DNA from: Posidonia oceanica
Lineage: Eukaryota; Streptophyta; Magnoliopsida; Alismatales; Posidoniaceae
Assembly (NCBI GenBank): GCA_037176725.1
Contig: JAZBRS010000050.1
Span: 18,680,001 to 18,744,000, forward strand
DNA: 64,000 nt
Reading direction: 5' to 3'
In this document: piece by piece, positions 34,343 to 45,493 of the stretch
Numbering within the stretch: position 1 is the stretch's first letter
Layout: every line of letters begins with the position of its first letter
The notes under the pieces: model-generated
Database searches by the model: none
What the model saw: the letters and a program-made list of their open reading frames with translations, nothing else
Told to the model about the DNA's origin: nothing
Made by a program: the position numbers and the translations under genes

Positions 34343-37300
34343 TGTAACACCCGGGAATTTATTTCCTTGTATTTTATGCTTGTTTAATGAATCCCTTAGC
34401 TTTGGTCGGGTGTTAGTGGCCTTGTGGGCCCCACTTTGAGTTGTTGTGGGTCTCATCTATGGTTTGTGTGGGTCTCCATCTGTTTTGTTGTGGTGGACTC
34501 CCACTTGTGGTGGTTGGGGGGACAGGTTGTGGCCTGGTCCCTGTGTTTCCTTCTCTCTTTCTTTCCCTTTCTCTCTCTCTCTCTCTCTCTCTCTCCCTCC
34601 CTTCCTCCCTCTCTCTCTCTCCTTCCTCCCCACCCTCTCCCCCTCACGTGCCCCCTCTCTTTCCTCTCCTCTCTCCCTCCCTGCACGTGCATCTCCCCCT
34701 CCTTCACGTGCACGGATTCCTCCTTCCCCCTCCCCGACTCGTGCGCCTTTCTCCTCCTTCCTCCTCCCCGTGCCCTAGCCCCTATCTGGCGAGCGTCCTC
34801 CTCCCTCCCCTCTCCTCCACCCAATCCTTCCTCCTCCTTCCTCTCCCTCCCTCCTTCTTCCCCTTCCGCCCTCTCCTCCTTCCTCCTCTCTCTTCCGGTG
34901 GTGGTGGTGGCTGTTGGCGGCCATGGTGGTGGCCGGTGCGTGGTGGTGCGGGGAGCGAGCTCCGGACGTCGTCCCCGTGGAGCGGCGTGCTCGGGTTGCG
35001 TGTGGACTGCCGGTGGACAAAGTTGTCCCTCTGTCCCAAGGTACACGCCTCGCCTAAGAGCCTTTAATAATGTAGATTTTGCCTTGCATGCTTCCCTTTC
35101 CATGATGTGTATGTTATATTTAAGTTTGGCAATTTTTAGGGATTTATATGCATTTAGGCGAATTTAATTGGCTTCAGTAGGTTTTTGAATTGTATGTGGT
35201 TTTTCGCCATTTGATGAGGGTGAATGCTCTCAAATGGCTCGATTGTGGTTTTATTGTGTGCCTTGCCATGTTTATATGCTATGATAGAGGTTTGATAATT
35301 TTTAGAGATTTATTGTGGTTTTTGGCCGATTTATGGCCCGAATGACTTAAATGTTAGTTTTGTGGTTTCTTGGTGAATTCTGGTGTTTTGGGCCTCGAAT
35401 TGAGGCGATTGAGATATATTTGTGTTGCTCGAGCTGAGACGCTCGTTTGCATGTGTTGTGCGCCCGTTTTGGCACAGATTTGATATGATTTTGTGGTTTT
35501 TATGGAAAATGGCTTGAATATTGGATTTCTGGTGTTTTCTCGTGTTGCGTGCGCCAGAATGCCGTACCGAGGGTATGGTTGCATTCTTTGTTTTATTCTG
35601 GAGATTCCGGTATATGGCACGCTAGTTTTCGAGTTGGTTTCGGGCGTTTAGGGTTTTAAGTTGGGTTTTCAAGTTGGCTGCCTTGTCCTAGTTCAGCACG
35701 ACCTTTTTGGTCGGTTTGCCGATTTCTGGGGAAATCGGTACACTGGTATAATATCGGTGTGCCGTTTTGCTGTCAGATTAAGGCCAGGACCTGATTTCGG
35801 TTGGCCGATTTTAATCGGTCTGCCGTTTTCAGGGTTCGATTGGTCGGTCGGTGGATTTGGTTCCACCAAATCAGGGATTTTCGGTATGACAGAGGTGATA
35901 TCAGTCTGCCGATCACTGTGCGAATCGATCGACCGGTGGAATTGGTTCCACCGAAACAGGGATTTTCAGTATACCGGTGGGATTTCCGGTCTGACGATTT
36001 TGGTCCGGGATGCTCTCCCGGGCTTGTTTTCCAATGTGGTTTCCTCAATTGGTTTTTGGGCTTTTTGTGCTTTAGCCCATGATATTTGATAAATGTTTTC
36101 AAAGAGATTTCTGAGGGAAAATATGAATGGTTTGCAAATGGTTTTGCCGAGGTTTTCCGTGGTCGAAAACCTAAGAGTTGTGTTGGCTGGACCCGGGGAT
36201 GCGACGGCATTCCTGGTGTGTCGCATACTTCGTCTGGGTTGAGGTTTGGGGGTCAGGGTGTCGGCCGTACCTAGCGGTATCATGGCAGCGGACTCGGGAG
36301 GTATGATACTCCTGCGTAGCTAGGTGTGATACCCTAGTTGTTACGGACACCGGGACTCGCCTTGTTTTGGGTGCCGACTGAGCCTAGGGGTTGGAGCCTC
36401 TAGTGGTTCGGGGCACTGGTGCTGGCTAAGCCTAGGGGTTGGAGCCTCTAGTGGTTCGGAGCACTGAGAGGAGGTCACCGTATATTAGGCGTGCCCTATG
36501 ATTTGTCCTGAGTGAGGACAGCTTGCCCAGTTGGGATGAGTAGCTTTCCCTCGTGGGGGATCGCTTTTGAGGCGTCTCTAGTGACGAGATGCCGGGACGG
36601 ACACGCTCCTCCACAGGGCGGGTGTCCGTGACAGTGCAGTGAGCTGCAGGGGTGAGTCCTTGGCTACTGCTTGAGGCCAGATCGGTTGCTTGGCGCCAGG
36701 CAATACGATCAGTTGTGATTCTTGTGCCTGTGGGGCTGTGTTTTGTTGTTGCTGGCCCTATTAGGCCTTGAGCTTTGCCTGAGTTTGGACTTAGTGAGTT
36801 TTGCTGTTGTTTGGGGCCATATTAGGCCAGTTGCTTTCCGCCTGTGTATGGCGTGAGTTTGTGGTCTGTGTTTTGGGCCGTTTTAGGCTGATGTTTTCCC
36901 GCCTAGTTGTGGCGTGTGGCTTTGGTTTGAGCTTTGGGCCGGTGGGCCATTATATTGATTGAGCTTTAGTTTTGCAAGGTATTTCCGCCTTGTCTAGGCC
37001 AGTGGGCCGAGTGTTTTCCCAGCCTGAGGGATTGGAGGGTTTTGTGTGGTTTTGAGGTTTTGGACCGGTGGGCCGTGGCTTTGTGTTTATATTTCTGGAA
37101 ACGCCTGTCTTCCCTGGTTTTAGCTTGTGGGCTTTGGGAAGGGTGTTTTATTAATTATATTGATTGTTGTGGACCCAGATTTTTAGGGTTTTACCGGTTG
37201 TGCCGTATTTGAGGTTTTTCGTCGGTTTCTTGCATGATTTTGCGAGGTGTGTGCTGGGTGACGATTTCTAGGTCACTCACGTGTGCTTGTTTGGTTTTCA

Positions 37301-37472
37301 GGTGCAGATGATTAGCTGGTTTGGAGTATAGTGCATATAGAGGGAGTCACGTAGCTGTCCACTGCAGGTTCCTGGCATTGATATTGTTGTTAGCCCAGTG
37401 GTTTGTTATATTTAATTAAATTTTAAATTTGTTGGGCTGTAAGTTTTGTTGGTAGCGACTTGGGTCGTTACA
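34343..37472 (+). mobile_element. Solo LTR of a Tekay-like gypsy element (3130 bp)
   Basis: It begins TGTAACACCC and ends GTTACA and is flanked by the exact duplication ATTTA (34338-34342 and 37473-37477). No primer site or coding DNA lies inside, so it is a lone LTR, the usual product of LTR-LTR recombination. A (CT)n tract covers 34570-34620. It shares two modules with the Tekay LTR at 38616: the repeated GGTGGA-TTTGGTTCCACC block (35850-35985) and GTCACTCACG.GTG followed by TTTGGTTTTCAGGTGCAG (37275-37308). Confidence 0.85.
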
Positions 37473-37790
37473 ATTTATCACTGGGCTGGCAGCCCTAACT
37501 ACTCGGTTGACACCCGTTAAAATGTCACCCTGCATTTTCCCTTGCATTTACCCACTGCATACCCCACCGGCATTGCACATCCTGCACGGTGAACCTTGTG
37601 GATGTGGATTTGGGGGTGCTTGGAATGAAGGTGTTGGCGCTTCCACGACGTCGACAGCTTGATGTGATCGCCACTCGTCGATGGGCTGACAAGACGCCTT
37701 GAGGGAGATGATGAGGATGTGGGTACTCAAATCACTAGATCGACAGCAGGATGTCGTCTAGCGGCTCCCTCGTGTCACGTAAGCGTTATT
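37473..37790. other. Junction of outer Tat and minus-strand Tat LTR
   Basis: 37473-37477 is the right ATTTA duplication and 37483-37530 a last unit of the short array. Somewhere between 37530 and about 37790 the outer Tat sequence gives way to the left end of the minus-strand Tat LTR. I could not fix the boundary or find a target duplication. Confidence 0.4.
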
Positions 37791-38610
37791 CCTTTCCTTC
37801 AAAACAAAGTAAATAGATCCGGATTAGTTCGTGTAGTTAGCGGTAGTTGAATAAACAGAAAAAGTAACGTAAACGAAAGAAACTAATACTAACCAGGGTA
37901 TTCCCCGTATGCATATGCTATGGGTCCTATGCTAAGGAATGCAATATGAATTAAAAAGTAGATTGGAAGAATGCTCCCTTCACCCTCGTGCTGTATGCAG
38001 TAGAGTAAAAGTGGTAGTACGGTCGGAGCTCCGGCTTGGCTCAAGATCTCTGGGACCTAGGGTTTTTGGATTGAAAGTGGAAGCTAGGATTCCTCTTTTG
38101 AAGATGAGAGGTAGAGTTTCTGGATTGAAAACTCTAGCTCTCCGAATGTGAAAGCTCAAAATCTTAAAAATCTAAAGGGAATTTCTCTCTCTTGAACTAA
38201 CAAGGAGTGTTTTTCTCACAATTGGCCGGGGGTTCAAACATTGACCCACGGGGTCTATTTATAGACTCCAGGGGTGTGGGTGGTTTACACCTAGAAGTTT
38301 CTAGAAGAAAAGTGACAGTTATTGTCAGTCGCCGCATATATAAGCGCCTAAGACCAGCAACCGCTCAAGCACTCGTGGGAAAACCGTGGAGATTCGGTTC
38401 GATGGAGGCCATGATCGTTAGTTGCCGGTTATGTTGGCGTCTATCGATCAAGGGATCGTGGGAAAAAACTATTGCAGTTCCACGACTGTTAGGCGCCTGT
38501 TACATTGGAGTCTATTGGAAGAGGGGATCGTGGGAAAAAAAACCATTGCAGTTCCACGACCGTTAGTCACCGGTTATGTTGGCGTCTAACAGTTGGTGGG
38601 GTCATGGGAA
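37790..38610 (-). repeat. 3' LTR of the minus-strand Tat, distal part
   Basis: On the minus strand U3 continues from 47665-48140 across the Tekay insertion into this part. A strong TATA sequence CTATAAATAG (complement of 38255-38264) is followed by an R-U5-like leader. U3 is built of 72-bp tandem units: GGATCGTGGGAAAAAA starts at 38453 and again at 38525, each followed by TTGCAGTTCCACGAC and a GTTA.GTTGGCGTC-like end. Confidence 0.65.
38255..38264 (-). promoter_or_regulatory. TATA box of the minus-strand Tat LTR
   Basis: CTATAAATAG on the minus strand, placed about 830 LTR bases from the LTR start once the Tekay element is discounted. This spacing suits the U3/R border. Confidence 0.6.
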
Positions 38611-38615
38611 ATAAC

Positions 38616-40772
38616 TGTAATGTCTTGATTTTTCATTATATAATTTGAGTTAATTATTTTGGAAAATCATTTCCCTGTTGTTGTTGCTGTTGTTTGTGGT
38701 GTGTTGGTGTTTGTGTGTTTCAGGTGGTTTTGTTTCTAGCTCCTCAGTGTTGTTTGGTGTGGTCGTGGAAAAGTAAGGGCTTGGTTGAAGAAAGTTAGGG
38801 GCTTGATTGTGGTTTGTGGAGAGAAAGGGAGAGAGATGCAATTTTCTCTTTTTCTTCCCCACGTGCCTTCTTTCTTCCCCTATTTCTTCTCCCCTTCTTC
38901 TTCTCTTCTTCTCGTTTTCTTCTCCACCCGCTGCCGACTGCAACCCTAGGCGATCGTCGGCAGTTGGAGGAGGAAGAGGGGGTGCGGCCGGTGCTGGAGG
39001 AGCGTGGAGGCAAGCCGGTGTGAGGAGGATGGTGCTCGTTGGCCGAAGGAGGCGGGGTTGTTCGTCGGCCGACCGGAGTGGAGGTTGGGGTTCACCGATG
39101 TTGGTGCGTGTTTCCCCCACGAATTCTTTCCAATTTCTTGCCTAAATGCTTCAAATGCATGTAATCTAGCTATGCCATGAATATTGTAGGATTTTATTTG
39201 GTTTTGAATGGAATGTGGATTGAATGGAAATAGGTTTTATTTGACCTCTTGAGCTTTATGATTTTATATCTTGATGCATGATGCATGGATTGGTTTGATT
39301 TTTGTGCTCATGTGTAGAGCACTCGTGATGCTTTGATTCTAGTATTTACTCGTGATTTATGGGTTTTTGTGGTGAGATCGGTTGAGGTTCCCATCTCGGG
39401 CGATTTGTTTTGGGTTCTGTTTTGGTTTTCCGAAATCGCCCAGATCGGTACACCCTTTTTTATTGGTATGCCGTTTTCTGTAGAAATCGGTACAACCGAC
39501 CAATTGCGGTGTCCCGTTTTGCCGTCAGTTTAGACCAGGATCTGATTTCGGTCTGCCGATTTCTGCACGGATCGGTTCGACCGGTGGATTTGGTTCTACC
39601 GAATCAGGGATTTTCGATCGACCAGTGGCATTTTCGGTGTGCCGTTTTTGGTCTGAACCTAGACTCGGTACCTAGAACGGTTCACCGGTTGATTTGGTTC
39701 TCCCAAACCAGGGATTTTCGATCGACCAGTGGATTTTTCGGTGTGCCGTTTCAGGGGTAAAATGGTTTCTAAAGAAGAAAGATTTGGGTTTTCGATGTAT
39801 TTTGTTTTATTATGATTTGATATGGTTTTGTGGCTTATGAGGAATGATTTTGAAAGGATTTCCAAATGATTTTGGGAAAAAGAAATGCATGTTTGTGAAA
39901 AGAGTTTGGAAATGGTTTCCGTGGTTTTGATGGACCAAGAGACCGAAGCTTCTGACTGGTAACTAGGGGTGTTTGAATACACTCTATGGTTCGAGAGTCA
40001 GGTAGCCTAGGGTGAGGTTAGCGGTACAGTAGGCCCCGTTGAAACAGACGGTCTACCCTCTGTGCCGGTGCTGGCTGGGGCTGGGGTTGGAGTCCCCAGA
40101 CGCTCGGGCACCAAAGGGGCATCACAGTGCATAACCCCGTGTTGATATGATGTTGATCATGGAAATGATCATGTTATAAATTGAGGGTTGAGTTCCCAGG
40201 GCGAATTGTTCTCCCACACGGGGTAGTCTTCCGCGGCATTGCAGCCAAGAGATGCATGTATCATCTGCAACTGCTTGTGGTTGGTGTCGTTCACCTGTGG
40301 CCAGGGTGTTCGATTAGATTTGGAGTCGATGTGTGTGTGAGTGTGGATTTGAGATGAATTGAGATGTTTTGTGAACGCATATGTTTTAGAAAATGTGGAT
40401 AGCTTTATAAAAAGCATGTGGTTTTATAGAAATGAATGTTATGTTTTTAAATAGCATAGATTGCTGTAACTTGTGATGTTTATTACTTCAGTAAATGTTT
40501 CTGCTGCTGTTTGCTGTGGTTTTGGGTGGCACGTACTGGGTGACTTAGATGTCACTCACGCGTGTTTTGTGTTTTGGTTTTCAGGTGCAGGGTCGAGGTA
40601 CAATCCAGCCTGGTGCTTGTTTAGGAGCCATGTAGCCGCACACTGGGGATCTTGGGAGTATTTTAATAGTTTTGTAGAAGTTTTAAATTTATTCTCAAAT
40701 GTAATTAATTGTTTATTCTTTTAAATATCATTTGGGTAGTTGATGCTATTTTGGTCGCGCCGAGGCGTGATA
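38616..40772 (+). repeat. 5' LTR of the Tekay element
   Basis: Starts TGTAATGTC and ends GCGTGATA (TA from CA). It holds an internal tandem repeat of about 96 bp (39581 and 39677: CGGTTC.ACCGGT.GATTTGG, then CAGGGATTTTCGATCGACCA), a TTTCTCTTTTTCTTC tract at 38840 and a hairpin GTGAC-TTAGAT-GTCAC near 40540. Confidence 0.93.
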
Positions 40773-40775
40773 GGG

Positions 40776-40787
40776 TGGTATCAGAGC
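40776..40787 (+). other. Primer-binding site of the Tekay element
   Basis: TGGTATCAGAGC, the perfect initiator methionine tRNA match, three bases after the LTR. Confidence 0.93.
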
Positions 40788-40906
40788 TCTAGGTTCACTA
40801 AGTGCACTAGCTTAGTTGTGTCCGGTCTAGTGGCTTCGTAGGACTGTACCGTTTTTGTTTTTGCACCTGATCTTTTGTTTCTTATCTTTGTTGTGGCTAT
40901 AGCTAG

Positions 40907-41974
40907 ATGGCACCTAAGGGCAAAGGCAAGGGGAAGGTTTTTGCATCTAGTTCTGGCTTGGAGGATGAAGGTGGTTGGAAGGGAGTTCGGCAAGAGTTGG
41001 GGGAAAGGGTGCGGGGACTCGTGCAATCGCTTGGAAAGAGCAGTTCCAGTGAGGCCCAGTTCTGTAAGCTTGGTGCGCCGAACTTCGATGGCAAGGGCAA
41101 GCCAAAGGATGCGAAGTCTTGGCTCTCAGAGGTTGAAAAGTTTCTGGAGAGTTTGGAGTGCCTGAAGGAGAAGTGAGTTCGTCTGGCAACCTTCCAGTTC
41201 AAGGGTGAAGCCAGCCAGTGGTGGAAGTCTGCACGCCGTCTCAAGTTTCCTGATACAGATCTGCTTGCTATACCTTGGGAGGAGTTCCGGGAGGTGTTTT
41301 ATGAGCGGGATCGCTTGGATAGGGACTTCTGGAATTTAAAGTAGAGGAGCATGTCTGTGGTGGACTACAAGGCAGCTTTCACTCTGTTGGAGCAGTTTGC
41401 TCAGGTGTTTGACACGGAAAGACGCCGAGCCAAGAAGTTTGTGGAAGGGTTGGTGCTAGCTCTTTGGTCAAGGGTTTTGGGTTTCAGACGCCCAACCTTG
41501 GCTGATGCTGTGGCGCTCACGGCCAGGTATGAAGATGACCGCAAGCTGTTTCTGGAAGAACACCCCAAAGGGAAGGGGAAGTCGTCCTCTCAGCGGCCTT
41601 CTGTTTCTAGAGGTCTGAGCTCTGGTAGTTCTGGGAGCTCGGGGAAGAAGAGGAAGGAGCACTCAGATTCTGTTGCTGAGGAAGGACGCAGTTCTTTTGG
41701 AAGAGGGAGTTCTGGATACAGCCAAACAGGCTCGAGTGGAGGTCCAAGAACCTGTTTCAAGTGTGGGAAGCCAGGACACATTGCTATGTGTTGCACCAGT
41801 AAACCGCAGAACCCAGGCCCCGTGAGATGTTATAATTGCAGGAAGACTGGGCATATTCAGCGGAGCTATCCTGAGCCTCCAAAGCCTGCTGGGATGCACC
41901 TCGTCAGCCGACCAAGGGACGAGTGTTTTCCATAGCCGCTCCTGATGCTGGACCCTCGGGGGATGTTGTGGAGG
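40907..41974 (+). pseudogene. Tekay gag (first exon of gag-pol)
   Basis: From MAPKGKGKGK the gag core has FKGEASQWWKS, WEEFREVFYERD, then two CCHC knuckles: CFKCGKPGHIAMCC (about 41755), intact, and CYNCRKTGHIQRSY (about 41828), whose last cysteine is replaced by tyrosine. In-frame TGA 41174 and TAG 41342 interrupt it. A one-base frame change between about 41880 and 41910 separates the knuckles from GRVFSIAAPDAGPSGDVVEG. That last stretch ends at a GTAAGG donor at 41975. Unspliced RNA would stop at TGA seven codons later. Confidence 0.85.
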
Positions 41975-42081
41975 GTAAGGAGCGAGAGTGATTTGTATTG
42001 TGGACCTCTGTGTTGTAATATGTATCCAGTACTTTTCCCTATTAATGGATGTGTGGTTGTTGTTGTGTTGTGCTTTACCAG
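41975..42081 (+). other. Putative 107-bp spliceosomal intron between gag and protease
   Basis: The donor GTAAGG (41975-41980) and the acceptor TTTACCAG (42074-42081), with a T/G-rich tract and a branch-like CTATTAAT near 42038, are canonical. Removing it joins DVVEG to [13 protein letters not shown] in one frame, exactly the residues expected to be contiguous in Tekay polyproteins. The intron contains an in-frame stop in the gag frame. I infer a splice switch between Gag and Gag-Pol; a simple insertion that looks like an intron is the alternative. Confidence 0.6.
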
Positions 42082-45000
42082 GTTCTTTTCTTGTGGCTGG
42101 TAATATGGCCAGAGTTTTGTTTGACTCAGGGAGTTCTTACTCGTTCATATCTGAGTCATTTGCAACTGAGCTTGGCCTGAGACCAACAAGATTAGCATTT
42201 CATCTTAATGTGGTGACTCCTTTAGGGGAGCACAGTCTGGTATGGAAGTTTCTGAGGTCCATTGGTGTAAAGTTGGGGGAGATGGACTTCAAGGCCAGTC
42301 TAATAGTTATGGACATGCGGGAGTATGATGTCATATTGGGAATGGACTGGCTGACGCAGTATGCAGCTGTAATTGACTGTGCCAAGAAGACTGTGGTGGC
42401 GGATTGTCCTGGCCAGGGATGGTGTTTGGTCCAAGGGGTTAGACCTGGTGGGCCAAAGAAGATCATTTCAGCAATGAAGGCCTACCGCCATTTAGCAAGA
42501 GGCAGTGTGGGCTACCTGACCAGTGTGACTGTGTCCTCTTCATCAGTTGTGAGGATACAAGACATACCAGTAGTTAGTGGGTATCCAGATGTGTTTCCAG
42601 AGGATCTACCTGGTATGTCGCCACATAGGGAGCTGGAGTTTCAGATAGATTTGGTGCCTGGTTCTGGTGCTATTTCGAAGGCCCTGTATAGAATGGCGCC
42701 TACCGAATTGAGGGAGCTCAGTTGTCAGTTGCAAGAACTACTAGACAGAGGGTTCATCCGGCCCAGTGTTTCTCCCTGGGGAGCGTCGGTTTTGTTCGTC
42801 AAGAATAAGGATGGTACTCTCAAATTGTGCATTGATTATAGAATGCTAAATCAGATTACCATCAAGAACAAATACCCTTTGCCTAGGATTGATGACCTGT
42901 TTGACTAGTTGCAGGGAGCGTCTGTCTTTTCCAAGATAAACTTGAGGTCAGGTTATCACCAACTCCGAATTCGAGAGTCCGATGTTCAGAAAACAGCTTT
43001 TCGGACTCAGTATAGTCACTATGAGTTCAGGGTCATGCCATTTGGGTTGACCAATGCACCAGCAGCTTTCATGGACCTGATGAACAGGGTGTTTAGGCCC
43101 TATCTGGATCAGTTTGTGGTTGTTTTTGTGGATGACGTGCTAGTATACTCTCCTAATGTAGAGACTCACTGGATACATTTGAAGGCAGTTTTGGAGACTT
43201 TGAGGCAGAATCAGCTCTTTGCAAAGTTCTCCAAGTGTGAGTTCTAGCTTGAGGAGGTTGCTTTTCTTGGTCACGTCATCTCTGGTGCTAGAATCAAGAT
43301 TGATCCAACCAAGGTTGAGGCTGTGAGCAGTTGGGTCAGGCCGAAGACAGTCTCTAAGATCAGAAGTTTTCTGGGTTTGGCTGGATATTATCGGACGTTT
43401 ATTCAGGATTTCTCCAAGATTGCTGAACCTCTGACCAGATTGACCCAGAAGGAAGTCTCTTTTGTGTGGGATTGGCAGTGTGAAGAGAGTTTCCTTGAGT
43501 TGAAGACTCGTATGGTCTCATCTCTTGTCCTAACTTTGCCCTCAGGGAGTGGTGGTTTCTCAGTCTACAGTGATGCCTGTGGATCTGGGTTGGGGTGTGT
43601 TCTAATGCAGCATGGTAGAGTTGTGGCTTATGCATCTCAGCAACTCAAAGACCATGAGAAGAATTACCCCACTCATGATTGGGAGCTTGCTGCTGTGGTT
43701 TTTGCCTTGAAGATTTGGAGGCACTACCTCTCTAGCGAACAGTTTGAGATCTTCATAGATCACAAGAGCCTGAAATACATTTTCACTCAGAAGGACCTGA
43801 GATGAGGTGGGTGGAGTATCTGAAAGATTATGATTTCAGTCTATCCTACCACCTGGGGAAGGCTAATGTGGTTGCTGATGCTTTGAGTAGGCGTGCCTAC
43901 TCAATGGCCAACCTGATGATTAAAGAATGGCATCTTCTTGAGGGGTTGGTCGAGTGCAAACCACAGAGGCAATCTCGGGATTCAGACAGAGTGTGTTTGG
44001 CTAACTTGTCAGTTCGCCCTAAGATGGTGGAAGCAGTAGTAGCGGCTCAGCAGTTTGATCCTTTTGTACCTGGAATCTGGAAGAAGATAGAGGCAGGTGA
44101 GGCACCCCAGTTCTCTGTTGGGGTAGATGGTGGGCTTAGATTTGACTTGCGTCTGTATGTACCTCAAGTGGAGGAGGTGAAGCAGAGCTTGTTGGATGAG
44201 GCTCACCGATCCAGGTATTCCATTCATCCTGGGAGCACCAAGATGTTTAAGGATCTAAAGTGGAATTTCTGGTGGCCTGGAATGAAGAAGGAGATAGTTG
44301 AGCATGTGGCTAAGTGTACAACCTACCAGATGATGAAGATTAAGTATCAGAAGCCTGGAGGATTGCTGCAACCTTTGGATATCCCAGTATGGAAATGGGA
44401 GCAGGTGTCTATGGATTTTGTGACCGGATTGCCCAGAAGCAGGAGAAAGAATGATTCTGTGTGGGTAATTGTTGATAGGCTCACGAAATCGGCACATTTC
44501 CTACCTATGAGAGTGAATCTTCCTTTGCAGCAATTGGCAGAGTTGTATGTGTCTAAGATTGTCCGGTTGCATGGAGTGCCAGTCTCCATTGTGTCTGACA
44601 GAGATGCCCGTTTCACTTCGAGATTCTGGAAAGCATTGCAAGAGGCTTTTGGTACTGTGTTGAATTACAGTACAGCTTTCCACCCTCAAACGGATGGTCA
44701 GACGGAGAGGACTATTCAGACTTTGGAAGACATGTTGTGGGCCTGCGCTTTGGATTTTGGGGGTTGTTGGGAAGAGCACCTGCCGCTGGTGGAGTTTGCC
44801 TACAATAACAGTTTTCACTCCAGCGTTGGGATGGCTCCGTTTGAGGCATTGTATGAGAGGCTGTGCCAGACACCCACCTATTGGAGCGATGTAGGAGAAT
44901 ACCAGCTTGTCGGACCAGAGATTGTGCAGCAATACCAAGAGAAAGTGGATTTGATCAGGAAGAGATTGTTGACTACACAGAGCAGGCAAAAGAGCTATGC

Positions 45001-45451
45001 GGATAGGAGGCAAAGGCCTTTGGAATTCAAGGTAGGAGACTTCGTTTTCCTGAAGGTGTCACCAACTAAAGGGGTTGCAAGGTTTGGGAGGTGAGGCAAA
45101 TTGAGTCCTCGGTATATTGGCCCCTATGAGATTGCTAGAAGAGTTGGTGAGGTGGCTTATAAGTTGGATTTGCCACCAGAGCTCTCGGGAGTGCATAGCG
45201 TCTTCCATGTGTCGATGCTGAGGAAGTGTGTTGCTGATGTTTCCCAGATCTTACCAGTACAGCCAGAAGGACTGCAGCAGGACTTGTCCATGGAGGAGGA
45301 CGCTATTCAGATTCTAGATCGTAAGGAGCAGGTCCTCAGGAGCAAGGTTATTCCTTTGGTACTGGTTCAATGGCAGCACCATGGTGTGGAGGAAGCCACT
45401 TGGGAGCGGGAAGCGGATATGCATTCTAGATACCCTTATTTGTTCCATTAG
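42082..45451 (+). pseudogene. Tekay pol: protease, RT, RNase H, integrase, chromodomain-like C-terminus
   Basis: Protease [10 protein letters not shown] is near 42116; RT runs from about 42700 ([43 protein letters not shown] with FVDD intact); RNase [14 protein letters not shown] is near 43566. Integrase starts with a zinc-binding region whose final CxxC is spoiled (CTTYQ near 44317), then DFVTGLPRS, VSDRDARF and the QTDGQTERT glutamate. The end QVLRSKVIPLV..WQHHGVEEATWERE is the chromodomain-like tail of this lineage. Damage: TAG 42906 (from Gln), TAG 43245 (from Trp), TGA 45092 (from Arg) and a small deletion at 43803 between KDL and RWVEYLKDYD. Confidence 0.92.
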
Positions 45452-45467
45452 CTGTGAATTTCAAGGA

Positions 45468-45493
45468 CGAAATTTCTTTTAAGGGTGTTAGAA
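45468..45493 (+). other. Polypurine tract region of the Tekay element
   Basis: GGACGAAATTTCTTTTAAGG precedes the LTR. In Tekay elements the tract is normally an uninterrupted GA run; here it reads AAGGGTGTTAGAA. Confidence 0.6.

Noticed and set aside
34424..35167. Open frames up to 247 codons on both strands
   Set aside because: Produced by the (CT)n and pyrimidine-rich tract of the solo LTR; low complexity, no protein motif.
35661..36283. Open frames of 90-145 codons on both strands
   Set aside because: They arise from the repeated TCGGT/ACCGA-rich LTR module, which is better explained as LTR structure.
38650..39145. Open frames recurring in both Tekay LTRs (also 45528-46014)
   Set aside because: LTR leader with pyrimidine tract; frames differ between the two LTRs through indels.
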